From Geothermovivens sp964644845 (GTDB lineage: Bacteria > Zhuqueibacterota > Zhuqueibacteria > Oleimicrobiales > Geothermoviventaceae): a stretch of 29,896 nucleotides of DNA. This document shows, piece by piece, positions 1 through 8,625 of the stretch (positions within the stretch are counted from its first letter, which is position 1; the number at the start of each line of letters is the position of its first letter). Made by a program: the position numbers and the translations under genes. The DNA lies in NCBI GenBank assembly GCA_964644845.1, contig CAZXXS010000118.1:1-29896 (forward strand). The letters run 5' to 3'. The notes under the pieces are model-generated. The model was given only the letters and a program-made list of their open reading frames with translations. It was not told the DNA's origin and did not search any database.

Positions 1-5
1 GAGCG

Positions 6-1409
6 TCACTTCCGAGCGGCTGGGATACCTTCTTCCGCGAGACGGTAAGCCAAAATGGCCAGCGCTGCGGCTCCCATCTCCAGTTCCCGCTCGTTCACGG
101 CTGGGAGCACATCGTTGGCGGAGTGGTGGACGTCGAAGTAGCGGGCGCATTCCACCTTGAGGCCGAGGGTGAGCGTGCCGTTGCGGCCGAGCGGGGAAAT
201 GTCGGCGCCACCACCACCCAGTGTAAAATGGTCAGCGCCAAGTGGAGCGAGCAGTGGAGCCCAGCGCTGGAGAGCGTTGAGTACCGTGGAATCGCCGCCG
301 ACGGTGAACCCTCTCGGAGCAAAGCCACCGCGGTCCGATTCGATGGCGGCCACGTGGACCTCCCCACGGCGTTGAGGAGCCCGTGGGTAAGCCCGTGCGC
401 CGCGTGAACCGTTTTCCTCGTTCGTGAACAGAACGGCACGAACCGTGCGTTTGGGGCGGAGACCAAGCTCTTTGAGGAGCCGAAGCGCTTCGATGACGTG
501 TGCGCAACCGGCGCCGTCATCGTGGGCTCCCTGGCCTACGTCCCAGCTGTCCAGGTGGGCGGCAAGGAGCACAATCTCGCGGGGCAGTTCACGACCCGTG
601 ATCTGACCCACTACGTTTGCTGAGGGTACGTCGGTGAGGGTTGAACAAGAAAGCTCGAGGTGGACGCGGACGCTGCCTTCTTCTTTGAGAAGCTGGGACA
701 GCAAGTCCGCCCCTTGTAAACTGACCGCCGCGGCGGGAACGACGCGTTCGTCTTTCGCGAAGATGGTGACACCTGTGTGTGGTACGTTGTCGTGCCGCGT
801 AGTAACGGAGCGCACCAAGGCTGCAACCGCGCCAGCCCGTGCTGCTACGGCTGGCCCACGGACGCGCTGGTCCACAGCACGGCCGTAGGCCCTGAAGGTC
901 TCGAGGTCGGTCGGATCCATCGGCCTGTTGAAGAACACGATTTTTCCCTGGAGCCTGCTGCCAAGTTCCCGAACCTCCGCGAGGGAGTGAACTTCGACCA
1001 CCTCCGCGGTAAGGCCTCCGGTTGGAGTCGCGCCGCTGCCGCCGAGGGCTGTAATGGCCAGTGGCACGGTGCCCAGCGTCCTTGAATTCACAATCAGTGC
1101 TTTTTCGACTGGACCACGGACCCAGCGCGGTACCTGAACGGGTTCGAGGTGCACCTTTTCAAATCCGAAATCTTGCATCATTTGACGTGTGAGCTCCACA
1201 GCGGCAGCGGCTTCTGGGGAGCCCGAGAGCCGCGGGCCGACGCTGACAATCCGCTCAAGGATCTTGATGGCCCGGTTTTCCCTCATGGCCTTCTGAATGA
1301 TGGCGCTGGCGAACTCTGGGTGCGTGCTTGGTGTCTGAGCTGTCGCGACGGCAAGCGCGCTCAGCAGCGCTGCGAAAACGGAAAAAGTGAGCGCTCGAAT
1401 CTGTTTCAT
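6..1409 (-). CDS. Secreted M28-family metallopeptidase with PA-like insert
   Basis: This is a predicted exported zinc exopeptidase (aminopeptidase or carboxypeptidase-Q type) of 467 aa. Residues 1-24 form a signal peptide ending AVATAQ. A protease-associated-like insert occupies about 110-250. The M28 core follows with all expected ligands: AAHLDSWD (His285), HDDGAG (Asp297, bridging), TNEENG (Glu331 catalytic base, Glu332 ligand), ESDRGG (Asp359) and VHHSAND (His428/429). Length and domain order fit carboxypeptidase Q-like M28 proteins. The ATG is preceded by GGAGGG at good spacing. It lies 89 nt downstream of an RND permease, with a terminator-like hairpin between them and no room for a promoter after the hairpin, so it may be expressed by read-through. 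It probably acts in the periplasm or outside the cell on di- or oligopeptides. The family call is firm; substrate is unknown. Confidence 0.93.
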   Translation of the reverse strand: MKQIRALTFSVFAALLSALAVATAQTPSTHPEFASAIIQKAMRENRAIKILERIVSVGPRLSGSPEAAAAVELTRQMMQDFGFEKVHLEPVQVPRWVRGPVEKALIVNSRTLGTVPLAITALGGSGATPTGGLTAEVVEVHSLAEVRELGSRLQGKIVFFNRPMDPTDLETFRAYGRAVDQRVRGPAVAARAGAVAALVRSVTTRHDNVPHTGVTIFAKDERVVPAAAVSLQGADLLSQLLKEEGSVRVHLELSCSTLTDVPSANVVGQITGRELPREIVLLAAHLDSWDVGQGAHDDGAGCAHVIEALRLLKELGLRPKRTVRAVLFTNEENGSRGARAYPRAPQRRGEVHVAAIESDRGGFAPRGFTVGGDSTVLNALQRWAPLLAPLGADHFTLGGGGADISPLGRNGTLTLGLKVECARYFDVHHSANDVLPAVNERELEMGAAALAILAYRLAEEGIPAARK

Positions 1410-1430
1410 CTTTCCCTCCGCAGAATTTGT

Positions 1431-1468
1431 AAGAAGAAGCCGGCGACGCTCTTTCGGGCGCCGCCGGC
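1431..1468 (-). terminator. Rho-independent terminator-like hairpin after RND permease
   Basis: On the minus strand GCCGGCG-GCGC pairs with GCGT-CGCCGGC (7 perfect pairs plus 4 including one G-U) around an 8-nt loop, followed directly by TTCTTCTT. It begins 29 nt after the RND stop codon and ends about 22 nt before the M28 start. It may end most transcripts of the efflux genes or act as an attenuator for the peptidase. Confidence 0.6.
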
Positions 1469-1497
1469 AGGGCGGGGTTGGAGAACCACGGGGGTCG

Positions 1498-4400
1498 CTA
1501 ATCTTTTGGATCCAGAATGGCGTACACCGTGGGGATGATGATCAGGGTCAACAACGTGGCCAGCAGCAGACCACCGATGATCGTGATGGCCAGAGGGGCG
1601 CGCAATTCAACGCCTTCGCCACCACCCAGGGAGAACGGTAGCTTGTTGAGCAGTGGGATGGTGTCCAGGACGCCGGTCATCGGCAAGAGGCCAAGTACAG
1701 TTGTTGTCGTCGTCATCAGGATGGGGCGTAGCCGCACCTGTCCGGCTTGCCTCAGGGCGTCCAGTTTCCTCACGCCCCGCGATCGAAGCTGGTTGGTGTA
1801 GTCGATCAGCACGATGGCGTTGTTCACCACGATTCCCGCTAGCACGATCACGCCGATAAGCACAACCACACTGACACTTTGACCGGTGAGCAGGAGGGCC
1901 CAGATAACGCCTACCAGCCCAAAGGGGATGGTGAACAGGATGACAAACGGATGAATGAGCGATTCGAACTGGCTGGCCATGACCAGGTACACCAGGAACA
2001 CAGCAAGCAAAATGGCAAACCGCATGCTGGCGAAACTCACGGCCATTTCCGTGGATTGGCCCGAAATTTCCAGCGTGAACCCGGCGGGTAGCGAGATGTC
2101 CGCCAGCTGCGCCTGGATGTCGCGCACAACGCTGCCGAGGTCGCGGCCAACGACGTTGGCGGACACGATGGCTACGCGTTGCTGATCGTCGCGGCGGATT
2201 TCGGCCGGGCCACGCTCGATGCGGATGTCAGCAAGCGCCGCCAGAGGAATTGGCAGACCACTGGGACTGTTCACCGCGAGGTTGCGCACCGCCAACAAAC
2301 TGTGGCGAACGTCGTCGGTAGCACGCACGCGAATGTCGATTTTGCGGTCACGGCGCCGGAGCGACGTGGCGATGTCCCCCTCCACCTTGTCACGGATCTG
2401 ATCGGCGATGGTGGCGATGTCCAGTCCCAGGGCAGCCACCTTGCGGCGGTCGAAGATTACCTGCACCTCCGGGTTGCCACCCTCTGTGCTGGACTTGATG
2501 TCGGCCAGGCCGGGCACCTTGTGCAGACGGAGCATCACATCCTTGGCTACGTCCTCGAGGCCCTGCAGGTTGTAGCCAACGATTTCAATTTCGACCGGCG
2601 TCTTCAGGCTAAAGAGTGTGGGACGCGAGAATTTGACTTCCACACCGGGAAAGGTCTCGAAGACGGTGCGCACCTGGTCCATCACTCGTTCTTCCTTTCG
2701 ACCGAGAATGCCCGGCCTGAGGCGAAAACTGATCTGGCCGATGTTCTCGCGCTCTTCGGCTGCGGAGAAAGAGGATTTGGACGTTGCTCCGGCGACAGTG
2801 TAAATCGTCTCGATCTCGGGCAGGTCCTGAACGGCTTGCCGCATGCGTTGCAGGACTGTCTCCGTTGTCTCAATCGGTGTCCCAGCGGGGAGTTTCACGT
2901 CGGCGTAGAACTCGCCCTGGCTCATTTCGGGGATGAGCTCGGTGCCAACAAGGCGAAAGGCGGCGATGCTGAAGGCGAGCAGCAGAATGGCCAGGCTAAG
3001 CGTCTTGCCGCGGTGTGTGAGTGCCCAGTCGAGGACAGGCGGGTAATTGCGACGAATCCAGGCGAACGACACGTCGAAAGCTTTTTCCAGGGGCCGGAGT
3101 AGCAGTTCCAGAACGTGGGCCAGGGTAATGAGCAGACCCCCAGCGAATTTGAGCAGAAAAGCCACGTAAAGAGTGCCTGCGTGTCGGAGTTCTGCGCCCC
3201 AGAAAGAACTGGCTGCCCCAACCAAGGCGACCGCAACCAGGCCTGGCCAGGCCCAGTGCACGAGATTCGAAGCGCGCATCAGCCAGAAAATGGCCAGCAC
3301 GAACAGACCGACAGCCCCCGCTCGCACGAGACGATGCCTTAAGCCTGTGTGCGAAACGTAGGCTGCGTAGCTGCGCCAGTACCACGCGTTGACAGCGGCG
3401 AACGACACTGGCAGCAGGCCGAGCAACAACACCGGGAGCCTCGAGTTTGTGACCAGCGCAAGTGTGCCCCAGATGATGGCAGCTACAACCGTCACCACCC
3501 CGGTTCGGACCTTTGTACCGCGGTCCACTCGGGACCCGGGATGTGCCGCGGTTTTGGCCAGGATTGCGTCCAGGTCCGGCACCTTTTGTTTGCCGAAGCT
3601 CAGCGCTGATAGCATCGGGATGAGGGTGAGGGCTACGAGCAAGGAAGCGGAAAGCGAGTAGGTGACCGTCAATGCCTGGTCGGAAAACAGCTGCCCGGCA
3701 ATACCTTTCACGAAAATGATGGGCAAAAAAACGCAGATCGTTGTCAGGGTGGAGGCGGTTACGGCTTTACCGACTTCCACCGTTCCCTCACGCGCGGAAC
3801 GTTCCGGCGGCAAGTCGCGCTGGCGGTAGCGGTCGATGGATTCCAACACCACGATCGAGTTGTCCACCAGCATCCCGATGCCCAAGGCAAGGCCGCCAAG
3901 CGACATGATGTTCAAGGAAATGCCGCTCACGTACATCAGAAAAAACGTAACCACTACGGAGATTGGGATGGACAGCCCGATGATGATGGTGCTTTTCCAG
4001 TTTCTGAGAAACAGGTACAGCACCACGACGGCCAGGATACCCCCGACGAGAGCGGTGGACAACACGTCGTTGATCGACTGTTGAATGAAGTGGGATTGGT
4101 CTGCAACGATTTGCATGCGTACGGCGGAGCCGGTGCGGGAGAACTCGTCCTGGAGGGTGCGTAATTTCTCCTTCACGGCTCGGGCAACGGCCACCGTGTT
4201 GGCGTCGGCCTCCTTGTAGATTGCTACCTCCACGGCTTCTCGACCGTTGATCCGGGTGATTACCGTGCGGTCTTTGTGGGCTTTGCGCACCTGAGCGATG
4301 TCGCGCAGGTAAATGGGCACGCCGTTCCGCCGGGCAATCACGATGTCGTTCATCTCGTCAACGGTTGTGAACTGATTCAGCGTACGAACGAGGTACTCGG

Positions 4401-5061
4401 CTTGACCGTCCCTCAGTCTGCCGCCCGTTAGGTCAATGTTTTCCTGCGCCAGGCGCGCGGCAACCTGCGTGATCGGGATGTTCAGCTGGGCCAGACGCGG
4501 CTCGTTGATGTTCACGTGAATCTCTTCCTCAAGCCCGCCGCTTACTTTTGCCGCGGCCACGCCGTCCAGACTTTCGATTTCCTGTTTTACTCGTTCTTCA
4601 GCCAGCAAACGAAGTCCGACCAGACTGGTCTCGCCGTAAAGTCCGACACGCAGGATGGGGTCGAGCGACGGATCGAAGCGGTACAGTACCGGCTTGCTGG
4701 CATCGGTGGGCAGGTTCAGGAGGTCCAGCTTTTCCCTGACCTCGAGCGCAGCGAAGTCCATGTTTGTGTTCCACTGGAACTCAACCACGACTTCCGACAC
4801 CCCCGGTCGGGACACCGAGCTCACGTTCACGACGCCGGACACCACGCTCACCGCTTCTTCGATGGGTTTGGTGATCAGGTTTTCGACTTCAGCGGGCGCC
4901 GTGCCGGGGTAATCAGTCCGGATGGTGATCGTGGGGTAGGAGATGTTGGGCAGAAGATCAATGGGCAGCTTCTTCACGCCCACCACGCCGAACACGATGC
5001 CGGCCAGAAAGAGCATCGTGATGGTGACACGTCTTCGGATGCTGAAATCAACCAGTTTCAT
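1498..5061 (-). CDS. RND efflux permease (HAE1/AcrB-like) with extra hydrophobic insert
   Basis: This is a predicted inner-membrane proton-driven pump subunit of the AcrB/HAE1 type. Its 1187 aa compare with about 1020-1060 for the family. TM1 is at residues 11-30, the first porter region follows, and TM2-TM6 span about 335-490. The TM4 motif GIGMLVDNSIVVLES keeps the proton-relay Asp (Asp400) with Asn in the next position. Residues about 495-655 are an unusual insert holding five hydrophobic stretches (about 521-537, 542-561, 578-596, 604-620, 630-656). The normal linker (LLRPLEKAFDVSF) and TM7 follow, then the second periplasmic domain and TM8-TM12 including GIVVNNAIVLIDYTNQL. It lies 115 nt downstream of a second RND gene and likely shares its transcript. 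The ATG has no clear Shine-Dalgarno. The family is certain; the insert is not a feature I know from AcrB-type pumps. Confidence 0.94.
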   Translation of the reverse strand: MKLVDFSIRRRVTITMLFLAGIVFGVVGVKKLPIDLLPNISYPTITIRTDYPGTAPAEVENLITKPIEEAVSVVSGVVNVSSVSRPGVSEVVVEFQWNTNMDFAALEVREKLDLLNLPTDASKPVLYRFDPSLDPILRVGLYGETSLVGLRLLAEERVKQEIESLDGVAAAKVSGGLEEEIHVNINEPRLAQLNIPITQVAARLAQENIDLTGGRLRDGQAEYLVRTLNQFTTVDEMNDIVIARRNGVPIYLRDIAQVRKAHKDRTVITRINGREAVEVAIYKEADANTVAVARAVKEKLRTLQDEFSRTGSAVRMQIVADQSHFIQQSINDVLSTALVGGILAVVVLYLFLRNWKSTIIIGLSIPISVVVTFFLMYVSGISLNIMSLGGLALGIGMLVDNSIVVLESIDRYRQRDLPPERSAREGTVEVGKAVTASTLTTICVFLPIIFVKGIAGQLFSDQALTVTYSLSASLLVALTLIPMLSALSFGKQKVPDLDAILAKTAAHPGSRVDRGTKVRTGVVTVVAAIIWGTLALVTNSRLPVLLLGLLPVSFAAVNAWYWRSYAAYVSHTGLRHRLVRAGAVGLFVLAIFWLMRASNLVHWAWPGLVAVALVGAASSFWGAELRHAGTLYVAFLLKFAGGLLITLAHVLELLLRPLEKAFDVSFAWIRRNYPPVLDWALTHRGKTLSLAILLLAFSIAAFRLVGTELIPEMSQGEFYADVKLPAGTPIETTETVLQRMRQAVQDLPEIETIYTVAGATSKSSFSAAEERENIGQISFRLRPGILGRKEERVMDQVRTVFETFPGVEVKFSRPTLFSLKTPVEIEIVGYNLQGLEDVAKDVMLRLHKVPGLADIKSSTEGGNPEVQVIFDRRKVAALGLDIATIADQIRDKVEGDIATSLRRRDRKIDIRVRATDDVRHSLLAVRNLAVNSPSGLPIPLAALADIRIERGPAEIRRDDQQRVAIVSANVVGRDLGSVVRDIQAQLADISLPAGFTLEISGQSTEMAVSFASMRFAILLAVFLVYLVMASQFESLIHPFVILFTIPFGLVGVIWALLLTGQSVSVVVLIGVIVLAGIVVNNAIVLIDYTNQLRSRGVRKLDALRQAGQVRLRPILMTTTTTVLGLLPMTGVLDTIPLLNKLPFSLGGGEGVELRAPLAITIIGGLLLATLLTLIIIPTVYAILDPKD

Positions 5062-5098
5062 CGCTTTGCCAATCTTAAAAGGGTCCTCTGTTCAAGCT

Positions 5099-5133
5099 GG
5101 AGTAACTGCTTCTCTGGACTGCGCAGTTACTCC
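5099..5133 (-). other. Intercistronic 11-bp inverted repeat between RND genes
   Basis: GGAGTAACTGC (5099-5109) is the exact reverse complement of GCAGTTACTCC (5123-5133), with a 13-nt spacer. CTGG and CCAG further out could extend the stem across a small bulge. No T-run follows on the minus strand, so it looks less like a terminator than an RNA processing or stability hairpin that could set the ratio of the two permeases. That role is inference. Confidence 0.5.
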
Positions 5134-5176
5134 TCCAGGTTCGCCCCTCACGTTCCACCCGGCCCAGGAGACGGTC

Positions 5177-8100
5177 TCACGGTGCCTTACCGTCAGCCGG
5201 TGCTTGTTCTCCCTCGTTGGCGAGCTCTTGCACAACACGCCCGCCCCTGGCGAACGCCAGCACGCGACGCACCCAGCTGGCAAAGTCGTCGACGGCCAGG
5301 TACACAGTCGGCATCACGATCAGGGTCAGGAACGTGCTCATGGTGAGTCCGCCGACGACGGAGAGCCCCACGGCTGCGTAGTAGCTGGAGCGTCCCTCGG
5401 GGGGGCCGAAAACCGAGGGCAGCAACTTGGGCATGATCATGGGTGTCAGGCCGATGATGGTGGTCAGGGTGGTCATCAGAATGGGACGCAGGCGGTGCTG
5501 GCTTCCCAGCACAACGGCGTCGAACAGACTGAGACCCTTCTGACGGCGGAGCTGGTTGATGTGATCCACCAAAATGATGCCGTTGTTCACCACCAAGCCC
5601 GCGGCCACCATCATCCCAAGCCGACCCATCATGTCGAGATTCGTGTGCGACACCCAGAACAAGAAAGCCACGCCAATGAAGGCGAAGGGTACCGACATGA
5701 GGATCGTGAACGGATGCAGAAACGATTCGAAGAGCGAGGCCATGACCATCCACACCAGCAGAACAGCCAGGCCGATGGCGAACCAGGAAGTCTGCTCTTC
5801 GCGCCGCCACATGCGGAATCGGCGGCCGAAACTCCAGTCATAACCCGGGGGCAGGTGCAGGTCGCTGAGCGCCATCATAACAGCACGCGTGGTAGAAGAC
5901 AGCCCTCGTCGCTCCACGTTGGCGGTTACGGAAAGGACGTTCTTGCGTTCGTTGCGCTGAATGCTCTCCGGCCCTCTGGCCATTCGAAAGGCAGCAACTG
6001 AGCCCAGGGTAACACCCGCTTCACGTGCCGCTCTGCGCACCGGCATGTTTTTCAGTTGCTGAATGTTGACACGGTCCTCCTCCCGCAGGTGAACGTTGAT
6101 GTCCACCTCACGGTCGCGTGTTTTGAACTTGCTGCTCGAGCGGTCCGACAGGGCGGAGAAGATGGTCGAAGCGATCTGCGTGGTCGTGAGGCCGTACTTT
6201 TGCGCCTTGTCGCGTTGCACAGCGATTTCAACTTGAGCTTCGCCGCGTTCCATGCTTGTGTCCAGGTCCTTGAGTCCGGGGATGCCAGAAAGACGCGCCT
6301 TGACCTCCTCGGCCAGGAGCTGCAGCACTTCGAGCGAAGGACCGTGCAAGTCGATGTTGATCCCCGTTTCACCGGTGGCGCTGTGCATGCGACGGATGTG
6401 GTACTCTACACCTGGTAACTGCGGCAACTTGCTACGAACGAGCTGGTAGAGCTCGTAGGTGGAGCGTTTGGCTTCTTCGGGAGGGGTGAAAAAAATAGAT
6501 ACGTCCCCTCGACGGTCGCTGAAGTTCACCGCCAGAGTTTCGATTTCCAGTTTCCGCTTCTGGGCAAGTAGGGTATCCTCGATGGCGAAAAAAAGTCTCT
6601 TTGCGTCGTCAATTGAGTAGGATTTTGGCATGATGACGCGGATTCGCATCATGCGCTCGGGGACGTTGGGTGTGTAATCGCGCTCGATGTGTGTGAACAG
6701 ATACACGCTGCCGGCGAACAGGAGGAGCGCGCTGCCGAAGGTGACACCACGGTTGCGCAGTGTCCAGCGTACCACGCGCACGTACGCCTCGGTTAACAGA
6801 GCGATGGATTTGGCCTTCGGCCGCTCTTTGCCAACAAACAGCTTGCTGGCCAGCAACGGCACTAACGTAAGGGCCACGAGCATGGAGGCGAGCGTCGCTG
6901 TGGTGATGGCCACGCCGAAGTCGTTCATCCAGCGGCCCATTCCGGTTTGCTGCAGGAAGACCAGGGGCAGAAACACAATCACGGTGGTTAGGCTCGCGGC
7001 CCAAACCGCTGTACCGACCTCGGAGGCCCCGACGATGGCGGCGCGTACGGGGCCCAGACCCTCTTCCTGTTTGTGGCGGAAAATGTTCTCGACGACGACC
7101 ACAGCGGGATCGACGAGCATGCCCACGGCAAACATGAGCCCGGAGAGCGAGACGATGTTGATCGTGATCTCCGAATTGAACGGAGGTTTTCGAATGAGGT
7201 ACATGAAGAAGAACGTGAAGACGATGGAAATCGGTACGGCCGAGATCACGATGATCGTGCTGCGGAACTTGCGCAGGAAGAAGTAGAGCACGGCGGCTGC
7301 CAGCAACCCACCGTAGAGTCCGGCCTTCAGCAGCGAGCGGATGCCTTTCAAGATGTCGCGAGACTGGTCGCGGAAGACGCGGTACGACAGTCCCTCCATT
7401 CCTGGTTCGCGTCGAATGCGTTCGAGTTCGGCCTTCACGCGCCTGGCGACGTCCACCACGTTGGCTGTGCTGGCCTTGAAGACCGTGATTGTGACGGCAT
7501 CGTGGCGATTCAGGCGCTGGTAGCGCTCTTTACGGGGAAAGTCGTAACGCACGTCGGCTACGTCTTTCAACAGGATCTCGTTCCCGACGAGGGGTAGATT
7601 CCGGAGGTCTTCCAGCGAGCGAAACTCCCCAATGCTGCGCAGGGTGAACTTGCGCCCGCCGTCCATGATCCAACCCGCGGACAGATTCTGGTTGTTGGTG
7701 CGAATGGCACGCGCAACCATTAGGGCGTCGAGTCGGTGAGCGTGCAACCGCTCCTGATCGAGTTCAACCAGCACCTGCTTGACGTCCATCCCGCCCACGT
7801 CCACATTGGCAACACCGTCGATGCGCTGGAGGTGGGGGACCAGCGTTTTCTCCACGATGTCGTAGAGCTCATCTTTGCTCCCGGTCCACGCAATGGCGAA
7901 TTGAAGCACCGGCATGTCTGTGGTCTGGAAGCGACGAATGTAAACACGCTCGACATCCGAAGGCAGCTCGGGCCTGACCCGGTCAAGGCGGTCCCGTACT
8001 TCGACCGACGCCATGTCCATGTCCGTGCCCCACTGGAACTCCAGCCGAATGGTCGCACCGTTGCTGCTGGACGTGGAACTGATGCTTTGCAAATGGCTCA

Positions 8101-8320
8101 GCGTGCCCATGGCGTCTTCCACGGGGATGGTGATGAGCTGCTCCACTTCTTGCGGGGAAGAGGATCGGTACGGAATGTTGATGGAGAGGTTGGGCCACGA
8201 GAGATCGGGGAAGAGCATAAGCGGAAGGCGCTGCCAGGCCAGCACACCCAACACAAGCACGCTGAGCATAACCATCAGCGTCGCAATCGGCTTCTTGACT
8301 GAAAACTCGGGCAGAGACAT
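5177..8320 (-). CDS. RND efflux permease (HAE1/AcrB-like), normal length
   Basis: This is a predicted inner-membrane RND transporter of 1047 aa, normal for the family. TM1 lies at about residues 11-30, followed by the porter segment with LEFQWGTDMDMASVEV (a well-conserved RND stretch). TM2-TM6 span about 335-495, and the second half ends in a charged cytoplasmic tail. TM4 reads GMLVDPAVVVVENI: the proton-relay Asp (Asp404) is kept, but the next residue, usually Asp, Asn or Gly, is Pro405. TM10 has GLVVNNGIILVDHINQL. It lies downstream of the adaptor gene, though a 305-nt gap with a hairpin and a dispersed repeat separates them. The ATG has only a weak Shine-Dalgarno. Two non-identical permeases suggest a heteromeric RND pump or two pumps sharing one adaptor. 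No TolC-like gene is in the window. Confidence 0.94.
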   Translation of the reverse strand: MSLPEFSVKKPIATLMVMLSVLVLGVLAWQRLPLMLFPDLSWPNLSINIPYRSSSPQEVEQLITIPVEDAMGTLSHLQSISSTSSSNGATIRLEFQWGTDMDMASVEVRDRLDRVRPELPSDVERVYIRRFQTTDMPVLQFAIAWTGSKDELYDIVEKTLVPHLQRIDGVANVDVGGMDVKQVLVELDQERLHAHRLDALMVARAIRTNNQNLSAGWIMDGGRKFTLRSIGEFRSLEDLRNLPLVGNEILLKDVADVRYDFPRKERYQRLNRHDAVTITVFKASTANVVDVARRVKAELERIRREPGMEGLSYRVFRDQSRDILKGIRSLLKAGLYGGLLAAAVLYFFLRKFRSTIIVISAVPISIVFTFFFMYLIRKPPFNSEITINIVSLSGLMFAVGMLVDPAVVVVENIFRHKQEEGLGPVRAAIVGASEVGTAVWAASLTTVIVFLPLVFLQQTGMGRWMNDFGVAITTATLASMLVALTLVPLLASKLFVGKERPKAKSIALLTEAYVRVVRWTLRNRGVTFGSALLLFAGSVYLFTHIERDYTPNVPERMMRIRVIMPKSYSIDDAKRLFFAIEDTLLAQKRKLEIETLAVNFSDRRGDVSIFFTPPEEAKRSTYELYQLVRSKLPQLPGVEYHIRRMHSATGETGINIDLHGPSLEVLQLLAEEVKARLSGIPGLKDLDTSMERGEAQVEIAVQRDKAQKYGLTTTQIASTIFSALSDRSSSKFKTRDREVDINVHLREEDRVNIQQLKNMPVRRAAREAGVTLGSVAAFRMARGPESIQRNERKNVLSVTANVERRGLSSTTRAVMMALSDLHLPPGYDWSFGRRFRMWRREEQTSWFAIGLAVLLVWMVMASLFESFLHPFTILMSVPFAFIGVAFLFWVSHTNLDMMGRLGMMVAAGLVVNNGIILVDHINQLRRQKGLSLFDAVVLGSQHRLRPILMTTLTTIIGLTPMIMPKLLPSVFGPPEGRSSYYAAVGLSVVGGLTMSTFLTLIVMPTVYLAVDDFASWVRRVLAFARGGRVVQELANEGEQAPADGKAP

Positions 8321-8424
8321 GAACAGCAGTCCAGTTCTTGAGATCTGTTGCAGACTTTTTTGGATGAAGTACGGCGTCTGCTTCGTTCTGCTACGCCAGA
8401 ATGCTGGTAGCCTTTTTCCGGTTT

Positions 8425-8482
8425 AGCCCGCTTCAGCAGGCGTTATCCTCAAAATAGCCCGTGGATTTGATCCCCGGGCGGA
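8425..8482 (+). repeat. Dispersed two-hairpin repeat, type B, copy 5
   Basis: This is a slightly degenerate copy of the element found four times at 24.5-25.6 kb. The first hairpin is GCCCGC-TTCA-GCAGGC (one mismatch). After a spacer of about 15 nt, TAG leads into the second hairpin CCCGTGGAT-TTG-ATCCCCGGG (one mismatch), then CGGAG. It lies 16 kb from the main cluster, inside a probable operon, which shows the family is dispersed rather than purely tandem. Confidence 0.7.
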
Positions 8483-8483
8483 G

Positions 8484-8516
8484 AAAGCAGAGAAGCGACG
8501 TCACCTTCTCTGTTTT
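8484..8516 (-). terminator. Possible bidirectional terminator after adaptor gene
   Basis: AGAGAAG (8489-8495) and CTTCTCT (8505-8511) pair perfectly around a 9-nt loop. Flanking A and T runs extend the stem (AAAGC against GTTTT). The T-rich side is better on the plus strand than on the minus strand, so termination of the minus-strand adaptor transcript is only moderately supported. Confidence 0.35.
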
Positions 8517-8625
8517 GTTTGACCGAATCTGGCGTGCGAACACGCACTCGGTGCAACCTGAGCCTCGTTTCGTCACTGGTAAGGCTGGCTGCTTGCGCCT
8601 CAGTCAGCAGCAGTGGACGTTTGGC

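Larger units (their letters stand above)
8321..8625. other. 305-nt gap between adaptor and RND permease
   Basis: It holds a terminator-like hairpin (8484-8516) and one copy of the dispersed two-hairpin repeat (8425-8482). The remainder, next to the permease start, shows no convincing promoter or open frame. Confidence 0.5.

Noticed and set aside
2179..3102. 307-aa plus-strand open frame inside the RND permease gene
   Set aside because: Antisense to conserved RND sequence; composition typical of an antisense frame with no motif.
4943..6001. 352-aa plus-strand open frame across the junction of the two RND genes
   Set aside because: It covers parts of two conserved genes on the other strand and shows a His/Gln-rich antisense composition.
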